From positions 1 to 9,995 of the forward strand of contig JAHDHM010000106.1 in the NCBI GenBank assembly GCA_020631315.1: a stretch of DNA of 9,995 bases. Direction: 5' to 3'. The first letter of the stretch is position 1. Each line of letters opens with the position of its first letter. Position numbers and translations under genes: made by a program. The stretch comes from Acidimicrobiales bacterium. GTDB taxonomy: Bacteria; Actinomycetota; Acidimicrobiia; Acidimicrobiales; Poriferisodaliceae. A model generated the notes under the pieces. It made no database searches. It saw nothing but the letters and a program-made list of their open reading frames with translations, and had not been told where the DNA came from. Below are positions 5,158-9,995 of the stretch, piece by piece.

Positions 5158-6687
5158 GTGCCGCCCACCTTCGCCCAGCTGGGCGTCCCCCAACCGATCG
5201 TGCGCGCCCTCGAAGCGCGCGACATCCGCGAACCGTTCGAGATCCAGGCTGCGACCATCCGTGACGCACTCGCCGGGCGCGACGTCTGCGGCAAGGCACC
5301 GACGGGGTCGGGCAAGACGCTCGCGTTCGGCATCCCGCTCGTCGCCAACAGCACGCCCGGTAGCTCGAAGCATCCGACCGCACTCGTGCTGGCGCCGACC
5401 CGCGAACTCGCGGAGCAGATCCACGGCGAGCTCTCCACGTTCGCCGGCAAGGTCCGCAGCACCGTCGTCTACGGCGGCGTCGGCTACGGCACGCAGGTCG
5501 GTGCGTTGCGCAAGGGCGTCGAGATCCTCGTCGCCTGCCCGGGCCGACTCGAAGATCTGATCGAACGCAACGACGTGTCGCTCGCCAACGTCGAGCGCGT
5601 GGTCATCGACGAAGCGGACCGCATGGCCGACATGGGGTTCCTCCCGGCCGTCCGTCGACTGCTGAACCAGACCTCCTCGCAGCGACAGACCGTGCTGTTC
5701 TCGGCCACCCTGGACGGCGACGTCCAGAAGCTGACGCAGGAGCATCAGCGGAACCCCGTGCGCCACGAGGTCGGCGACGACACGCCCGACGTCACGTCGG
5801 CGACGCACCTGTTCTGGAAGGTGCACCGTGGTGATCGCGTCGAGCTCGCCGCCAAGCTCATCGAGCGGACCTGGCCTGCGGTCGTGTTCGTCCGCACACG
5901 TCACGGCGCCGACCGGCTCGCGAAGCAGCTGTCGAAGCTCGGCATCGACACCGCTGCCATTCACGGCTCGCGCAGCCAGAACCAGCGGAACCGTGCACTG
6001 GCTGACTTCGTGTCCGGCAAGGCCCAGGCGCTGATCGCGACCGATGTCGCCGCCCGCGGCATCCACGTCGACGACGTGGCCCTCGTCATCCACTTCGACC
6101 CGCCCGAGGACCACAAGGCCTACATCCACCGTTCCGGCCGGACGGCGCGGGCCGGTGCCGAAGGCGTGGTCGTCAGCATGGTCGGAGCGGAACAGGCGAA
6201 GGACGTCCGCAAGATCCAGCAGAAGGTGGGATTGCCGGCAGCCATCACCGAGGTCGATCTCCGAGAGGTCACGGGCAGCCGTCGCGACGGCGAGACCCGC
6301 CGCGATCGGTCGCCGAACCCGAAGAACGACCAGCGAGCCCGTCGCGACGATCGCGACGACCGTCCGGAGCGCATCGCCGACCTGGAGAGCCAGCGCGGCG
6401 GTCGCCGTCGTGGTGGCGGCGGTTCGCGGAACAACACGGGGGCGGGCTCTGGCGGCCGGCGCAAGGGTTCCGGCCGAGGCGGCTCGTCCGGCCGGGGCGC
6501 GGGTTCCGGCCAGAGCAGCGGTTCGGGCCAGAGCAGCGGTTCCGGTCAGCGCAGCGGCGGCAATCGTTCCGGTGGCGCAGGGAACCGTTCCGGTGGCGGG
6601 CAGCGCCCGGGATCAGGCAAGTCGGGCGGCCGAGCCAGAGGTGGCAAGGGTGGCGGCGGCGGACGATCCGGCGGCCGCCGGGGCTGA
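5158..6687 (+). CDS. DEAD-box ATP-dependent RNA helicase with RGG/GS-rich tail
   Basis: A 509-aa ATP-dependent RNA helicase (RhlE/DeaD-like), likely working in ribosome assembly or in RNA unfolding and decay. The canonical motifs appear in order: Q motif with FEIQ ending at Q30, motif I APTGSGKT (47-54), Ia PTRELA (80-85), Ib PGR (128-130), motif II DEAD (151-154), motif III SAT (182-184), motif V ATDVAARG (294-301) and motif VI HRSGRTAR (324-331). The two RecA-like domains end near 365. The remaining 140 residues are an Arg/Gly/Ser/Asp-rich disordered tail. It contains three tandem GSGQSS-type units (449-466) and ends in GGRSGGRRG, likely a nonspecific RNA-binding region. The GTG 5158 start is fixed by AGGAG (5148-5152, 5-nt spacing) and by the position of the Q motif. 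The gene is divergent from the K+ channel. Confidence 0.95.
   Translation: MPPTFAQLGVPQPIVRALEARDIREPFEIQAATIRDALAGRDVCGKAPTGSGKTLAFGIPLVANSTPGSSKHPTALVLAPTRELAEQIHGELSTFAGKVRSTVVYGGVGYGTQVGALRKGVEILVACPGRLEDLIERNDVSLANVERVVIDEADRMADMGFLPAVRRLLNQTSSQRQTVLFSATLDGDVQKLTQEHQRNPVRHEVGDDTPDVTSATHLFWKVHRGDRVELAAKLIERTWPAVVFVRTRHGADRLAKQLSKLGIDTAAIHGSRSQNQRNRALADFVSGKAQALIATDVAARGIHVDDVALVIHFDPPEDHKAYIHRSGRTARAGAEGVVVSMVGAEQAKDVRKIQQKVGLPAAITEVDLREVTGSRRDGETRRDRSPNPKNDQRARRDDRDDRPERIADLESQRGGRRRGGGGSRNNTGAGSGGRRKGSGRGGSSGRGAGSGQSSGSGQSSGSGQRSGGNRSGGAGNRSGGGQRPGSGKSGGRARGGKGGGGGRSGGRRG
6502..6555 (+). repeat. Three 18-bp tandem units in the helicase tail
   Basis: Three successive units encode GSGQSS, GSGQSS and GSGQRS (residues 449-466). 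The units differ mostly at synonymous positions (ggttcc/ggttcg, ggccag/ggtcag). This suggests an older expansion kept in frame within a low-complexity Gly/Ser tail. Confidence 0.75.
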
Positions 6688-6695
6688 ACCCCGGC
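6677..6695. terminator. GC-only hairpin at the helicase stop, candidate terminator for convergent genes
   Basis: GCCGGGG (6677-6683) pairs perfectly with CCCCGGC (6689-6695): a 7-bp stem with a 5-nt loop that holds the helicase TGA stop (6685-6687). It lies in front of the convergent TIGR03086 gene end (6717). There is no T-tract, so strength is uncertain. Confidence 0.4.
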
Positions 6696-6716
6696 CGCTC
6701 ACCGAACCGCCACCGA

Positions 6717-7274
6717 TCAGACCTGACGGCCGAGGAACGCTGCGAGCCGATCCGCAGCGGTGGCGTCGTCGGGCACCTCGGTCTGCTCACCGAACGGCGC
6801 ACCCTCGGGACCACGGAAGGCGTCCTGGATGCTCTGACGAGCCTGGGTGAGGATGGCTTCGGCCAGCTCGGGGGCGAGGTCGGTGCTCTGACCGGTCGCC
6901 TTGGCCAGATCCCAGGCGTGGGTGAACGTGTCGTTCACGGCCATTCCCATCAGCGCAGCGCCGGGCATGGTGCCGAACGGCAGCTCCAGCATCTTCTCGA
7001 GCGCGCCCTCGGCCTGGAAGCCGGTGAGCATGCCGCCCGCGCTCTCGTCGAACGCCGCGAGGTAGTCGCCTGCGGCGTGATCGGTGTCGCCGCCTGCCGG
7101 TGGGGTGCCTTCGACGCCGGCCCGGAAGAACGCGGGCGCGTTGATCATGTGGTTGATGAGCGCGGACACGTCCCAGGACGCGCACGGCGTCGGGTCGCTC
7201 ATCTGCTCAGCGGTCACGTTCGACATCACCTGACGGCTGACGGCGATGGCCTGTTCGAGGGGCATGGTGCTCAT
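6717..7274 (-). CDS. TIGR03086 family metal-binding protein (mycothiol-dependent maleylpyruvate isomerase-like)
   Basis: A 185-aa protein of the DinB/MDMPI-like fold found widely in actinobacteria. Visible signatures are TPCASWDVSALINHM (29-43), which contains the family's W-x-V-x-x-L-x-x-H element with His42, and NDTFTHAWDLAKATG (114-128), with an acidic-x3-His pair (Asp115, His119) that together with His42 resembles the metal-binding triad of mycothiol-dependent enzymes. Family knowledge suggests a divalent-metal, mycothiol-linked isomerase or transferase, but most TIGR03086 members are uncharacterised. The protein is soluble. ATG 7274 is supported by a strong AGGAG (7280-7284, 5-nt spacing). 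It lies 135 bp downstream of the prpD-like gene, with a hairpin in the gap, so it is probably a separate unit. Confidence 0.88.
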   Translation of the reverse strand: MSTMPLEQAIAVSRQVMSNVTAEQMSDPTPCASWDVSALINHMINAPAFFRAGVEGTPPAGGDTDHAAGDYLAAFDESAGGMLTGFQAEGALEKMLELPFGTMPGAALMGMAVNDTFTHAWDLAKATGQSTDLAPELAEAILTQARQSIQDAFRGPEGAPFGEQTEVPDDATAADRLAAFLGRQV

Positions 7275-7290
7275 GGGATCTCCTGAGGCT

Positions 7291-7317
7291 CGGGATCCCG
7301 CGCCGAACGGCCGGGAT
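7291..7317 (-). promoter_or_regulatory. Inverted repeat ahead of the TIGR03086 gene: operator, leader hairpin or terminator
   Basis: On the plus strand ATCCCG (7295-7300) pairs with CGGGAT (7312-7317) and GCC (7302-7304) pairs with GGC (7309-7311), around a GAAC loop with one bulged base. A perfect 10-bp palindrome CGGGATCCCG occupies 7291-7300. The structure is 93 bp past the prpD-like stop and 7 nt before the TIGR03086 Shine-Dalgarno site. It could terminate the upstream operon, bind a regulator at the downstream start, or stabilise the leader. Confidence 0.45.
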
Positions 7318-7326
7318 TCGTCGGCG

Positions 7327-7332
7327 ACCGTA
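7327..7332 (-). promoter_or_regulatory. Candidate -10 box for the TIGR03086 gene
   Basis: TACGGT on the minus strand fits TANNNT. It would start transcription near 7319-7320, immediately before the inverted repeat at 7291-7317. No -35 box is recognisable. The rest of the 135-bp gap (7333-7409) shows nothing else I can name. Confidence 0.25.
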
Positions 7333-7409
7333 CCCGGCGGCGAGATGCCGGGGCGATGACGTCTGGGGTGATGTGTCTCGACGGGTGAGCGACGCCACGC
7401 AGCAGGCGG

Positions 7410-8708
7410 TCATCCGAGCAGTTCGACGAGTCCGTTCCGACCCCCGGATCCCAACGCGGCGACGACGTCGCCCGGGTCGGCTCCGGTCAACGCGCGGTAC
7501 TTCGATTCGAGCGAACTGCGTTGTGCAGCCAGATCGGTCGCGGGACGCATGACGTCGGCGCACGCGGTCAGCTCTTCGGTGCCGACGCGCAGGGCCACGG
7601 ACGACTCCATGTTGCCGAGCGTCGCATCGGTCTCGATCTCGACCCGACGCAGCGTCGCCTGGACGTCGTCGCGTCGCACGGGTGCGTCCTCGAACGAGTC
7701 GATGGACATGGTGTCGATGCCGTGGAGCACGAACGCCTGCGTGCCGGTGAGGCTGAACTTGGCCTCCAGCCCCGTCGTCGGTTCTGGGATGCCGCACACG
7801 TCGAGGATCGCCGGGTTGACCGTGAGACGAATGCCGTCGACGTCGGCTGCACTGATGCCGTGCGCTGTGACGAGCGAACGGGTTGCTTCGATGCCGGCGT
7901 GCGTGAGGTGGCAGGCGGCGTGGAACTTGAACAGCGTGCGGGGCAGCGCCCAGTCACCGTCGAGACCGTGCACCCGGTCCGAGCGGAAGTCGCCGCTGCT
8001 GGCTGCCTGGGTGAGTCCCTGGTTTCCGTCGATGGCGGTGCTGTCCGCGGTGAACCCTGCTGCGGCGAGTCGCGCCGCCATCACGCCGCGCGACGCGGCC
8101 TGACCTGCGTGCAGCGGCTTGGTCATCGTCCCGAAGTTGGCCTTCACGCCCGATGCGTTGCTGGCAGCGATGCCCATGGCGTGGCCGAACTGCTCGGCGT
8201 CGAGTTCGAGCAGCCACGCGACGGCTGCGGTGGCACCGAACACCCCGACGGTCGCGGTCTGGTGCCAGCCGCGTCGATAGTGGTCGACACCGATCGCCGA
8301 TCCGATCCGAGCCTGGACCTCGTGCCCGACCACGTACGCCGTCAGAAGATCGGCGCCGGAGCGGCCCGACGACTCCACCACCGCGAGTGCGGCGGGCAAC
8401 ACCGGAACCGTCGGGTGCCCACCCATCAGCGGCGAGGTGTCGTCGAAGTCGAGAGCATGGCCGATCGCACCGTTCACGAGCGCAGCTCGCTCCTCGTCGG
8501 CTCGAGCACCACCGAGCACCGAACACGGCCCGTCACCGCCGGCGTGGGTGGAGCGCAGGATCTCCGCGAGCGGTTCGTCCGCGCCGGCACGTGCGACGCC
8601 GAACCAGTCGAGCACACACTGTCGGGCGATCTCGGCGGGACCGTCGGGGACGTCGGCCGACGTGAGCCGTCCGAAGCGCTCCCACAGGTGGTCGGTCAAC
8701 TCGCTCAT
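7410..8708 (-). CDS. MmgE/PrpD family protein
   Basis: A 432-aa member of the MmgE/PrpD family, which includes 2-methylcitrate dehydratase and cis-aconitate decarboxylase. These enzymes act on tricarboxylic-type acids without an iron-sulfur cluster. Family signatures are clear: ALVNGAIGHALDFDDT (76-91), GHPTVPVLPAALA (97-109), GWHQTATVGVFGATAA (147-162) and GTMTKPLHAGQAASRG (193-208). The length is close to the family norm. True PrpD normally sits with methylcitrate synthase and methylisocitrate lyase, which are absent here. The context is instead a TauD/TfdA dioxygenase and an LLM flavoenzyme, so a different substrate is likely. ATG 8706-8708 overlaps the TGA (8705-8707) of the frame-corrected LLM gene as ATGA, indicating a coupled operon. 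Cytosolic. Confidence 0.93.
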   Translation of the reverse strand: MSELTDHLWERFGRLTSADVPDGPAEIARQCVLDWFGVARAGADEPLAEILRSTHAGGDGPCSVLGGARADEERAALVNGAIGHALDFDDTSPLMGGHPTVPVLPAALAVVESSGRSGADLLTAYVVGHEVQARIGSAIGVDHYRRGWHQTATVGVFGATAAVAWLLELDAEQFGHAMGIAASNASGVKANFGTMTKPLHAGQAASRGVMAARLAAAGFTADSTAIDGNQGLTQAASSGDFRSDRVHGLDGDWALPRTLFKFHAACHLTHAGIEATRSLVTAHGISAADVDGIRLTVNPAILDVCGIPEPTTGLEAKFSLTGTQAFVLHGIDTMSIDSFEDAPVRRDDVQATLRRVEIETDATLGNMESSVALRVGTEELTACADVMRPATDLAAQRSSLESKYRALTGADPGDVVAALGSGGRNGLVELLG

Positions 8709-9471
8709 GCGAACACTTCCTGGTGGATCTCGGCGAGCCGCTCTCTCGTCGACCGAAGTCGACGACCACGACGTCGTCGAATCCGATGTCGCCCAGCCTG
8801 CGGATGCGGTCGACCGCCGCGTCGAGTCTTTCGGCGGTCTGCACGTTGGTCACGACGGCGCGCTGACCACCTGCGGCTCGATAGCGCGCCAGGCCGTCAG
8901 CGAGCGAGTCGTCGTCGGCGTGGAATCCCGACGCGATCCAGGCGTCGGCTTCACGTGCGGCCCGTTCGACCCAGCCACCTCGCCAACCAGCGAGCGCCAG
9001 TGCCGGGCCGTCTCCGATCGACGGCCACGGGGAGAGGTTCCGATCGCCCACAGCACCGTCCCTGACGAACCCCTGGAGTTCGACCCACTGCTCGTCGAAG
9101 CGGTCGAAGCGCGACGAGTACTCGCCGCCGAACGCATGGAAGTCGGCGGCGGTCGAGCCGGGTCCGACGCCGAGCAGGACCCGCCCCGGGGCGACCGCTT
9201 CGAGCGTCAGCGCCCGATGCGCGACATCGGCCGCGCCGCGGATCGGGAGTTGCATGATCCCGGTGCCGAGTTCGAGCTCTGTCGTGGCCGATGCGGCGAG
9301 CGCCAACGAGATCAACGGCTCGGAGAGCATGAAGCCTCGGCCGACGGCGTCGAACGTCCACAACGACGAATACCCGAGGTCCTCGGCCGTGCGGGCCCAC
9401 TCCTCGATGGTGCCCGGCCCGACTGGCCCACCGCCGAGACGTACCGGGGCGAGTGCACATCCGAGCCGCAT
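8705..9471 (-). CDS. LLM class flavin-dependent oxidoreductase, with an apparent 3' frameshift
   Basis: Luciferase-like (LLM) flavin/F420-dependent oxidoreductase, TIM-barrel fold. Seen in sequence: N-terminal MRLGCALAPV, EEWARTAEDLGYSSLWTFDA (24-42), LELGTGIMQLPIR (66-78), RALTLEAVAPGRVLLGVGPG (86-105), and a C-terminal GFDDVVVVDFG (230-240). ATG 9469-9471 has a strong GGAGG-type ribosome site just upstream. The apparent in-frame continuation beyond Gly240 (codon 8752-8754) runs out of phase through the next gene to 8533. Shifting by one base at about 8752 gives STRERLAEIHQEVFA and a TGA at 8705-8707 overlapping the next ATG, giving 255 aa. I therefore list the frame-corrected extent. The shift may be a sequencing error, a real mutation or programmed. 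The original substrate is unknown. It lies 13 bp downstream of the dioxygenase gene. Confidence 0.8.
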
Positions 9472-9484
9472 CGTGGTCTCCTCC

Positions 9485-9995
9485 TCAGGCGGCGAGTTCG
9501 TCGACCGGACCGGTGAGCGGCACACCGGCCACGGTGATCCGGTGCATCAGTCGGCGGTGACCGAAGTAGTCGTTCATGGCGTTGTGCCAGGTGGATCGGT
9601 TGTCCCACATGGCGATCGAGCCCGGCTCCCACCGGAACCGATAGGTGAACTGCTCCTGGGCGATGTGCTCGTAGAGGTGGTGCAGCAGCGGGCGCGACTC
9701 CTCGTCGGTCCAGTCGACGAAACCACGCACGAAGGCGATGTTCACGTACAGCAGTTTGCGCCCGGTCTCCGGATGACGGATGACCGCCGGGTGCACGGCG
9801 TCGCTCACGAGATCGTCGTCGGTGACGATGCGTCCACCCTCGCCCTGTCGGTTCGGCGCCGCCTCACCGAACACGTGACGGTTGGTGTGACGTACCCGAA
9901 GCGTCTCGAGGGTTCGCTGCAGACCTGGTGACAGCGCGTCGTAGGCGGCCCCGACACTGGCGAAGAGGGTGTCGCCGCCTTCGGGTGGTGTCTCT
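9485..9995 (-). CDS. TauD/TfdA family dioxygenase (C-terminal part, 5' end outside the window)
   Basis: Fe(II)/2-oxoglutarate-dependent dioxygenase of the TauD/TfdA family, which hydroxylates substrates such as taurine or aryloxyacetates, often releasing a leaving group. The open frame continues to the right edge, so the start and the N-terminal H-x-D iron motif are not visible. The visible 169 codons include PPEGGDTLFASVGAAYDALS (the family's P-x-G-G-D-T-x-F segment) near 9930-9990, then LYVNIAFV, a W-D-N-R-S-T-W-H-N segment, and RRLMHRITVAG near the C-terminus. The last contains the distal iron-binding His and the Arg that binds 2-oxoglutarate. A GTG at 9872-9874 falls inside the domain and is not the real start. 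The stop (9485-9487) sits inside the ribosome site region of the LLM gene, showing an operon. Substrate unknown. Confidence 0.92.
   Translation of the reverse strand, partial: ETPPEGGDTLFASVGAAYDALSPGLQRTLETLRVRHTNRHVFGEAAPNRQGEGGRIVTDDDLVSDAVHPAVIRHPETGRKLLYVNIAFVRGFVDWTDEESRPLLHHLYEHIAQEQFTYRFRWEPGSIAMWDNRSTWHNAMNDYFGHRRLMHRITVAGVPLTGPVDELAA

Noticed and set aside
5053..6129. 358-codon minus-strand open frame
   Set aside because: It is opposite the DEAD-box helicase motifs and has the composition of a mirror frame.
8533..8704. C-terminal extension of the LLM protein into the PrpD-like gene
   Set aside because: The extension is Arg-rich, out of phase with the PrpD frame, and explained by a one-base shift near 8752 that gives a natural ending.
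7410..8708. Assigning the gene as prpD of the methylcitrate cycle
   Set aside because: No methylcitrate synthase or methylisocitrate lyase gene is nearby, and the family covers several reactions, so no gene symbol was given.
7521..9065. 514-codon plus-strand open frame
   Set aside because: It is antisense to both the PrpD-like and LLM genes, crosses their junction and shows no recognisable domain.

Overview
The window is GC-rich, densely coding DNA with very strong G/C preference at third codon positions. Several families point to an actinobacterium: a DUF2510/DUF4870 membrane protein, a DUF3817 protein and a TIGR03086 (mycothiol-dependent maleylpyruvate isomerase-like) protein. An environmental Acidimicrobiia-type chromosome (Ilumatobacter-like) is my best guess. 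That guess rests on gene style only; no marker gene is present. I saw no rRNA, tRNA, transposase, phage gene or CRISPR array.

Layout from left to right. (1) 1-153 is an array of five 33-bp tandem repeats. Each repeat carries the same perfect 7-bp stem/4-nt loop palindrome, and the array runs into a histidine phosphatase gene (+). (2) A hairpin separates that gene from a DUF2510-DUF4870 membrane protein (+). (3) A medium-chain zinc alcohol dehydrogenase (-) is divergent from a 12-TM MFS transporter (+). Their short shared control region also holds a possible 30-codon ORF coupled to the dehydrogenase. (4) A two-gene (-) unit encodes a two-TM potassium channel with an RCK/TrkA-type cytoplasmic domain, overlapping a DUF3817 membrane protein by 4 bp. 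(5) A DEAD-box RNA helicase (+) has a long Arg/Gly/Ser-rich tail. (6) A TIGR03086 family protein lies on (-). (7) At the right, a (-) operon runs TauD/TfdA dioxygenase (5' end outside the window), LLM-class flavin-dependent oxidoreductase, MmgE/PrpD family protein.

How the genes may work together: the right-hand operon looks like a catabolic cassette (2-oxoglutarate dioxygenase, flavin monooxygenase, dehydratase/decarboxylase-fold enzyme) acting on an unknown substrate. The dehydrogenase/MFS pair may link uptake or export of a small molecule with its oxidation. The remaining genes are ordinary housekeeping or membrane functions.

The observations most worth a second look are the palindromic repeat array overlapping a gene start, an apparent one-base frameshift near the 3' end of the LLM gene whose correction gives a perfect ATGA junction with the next gene, the small coupled ORF before the dehydrogenase, and two genes with TANNNT -10 boxes exactly 7 nt before the start codon, as expected for leaderless mRNAs.
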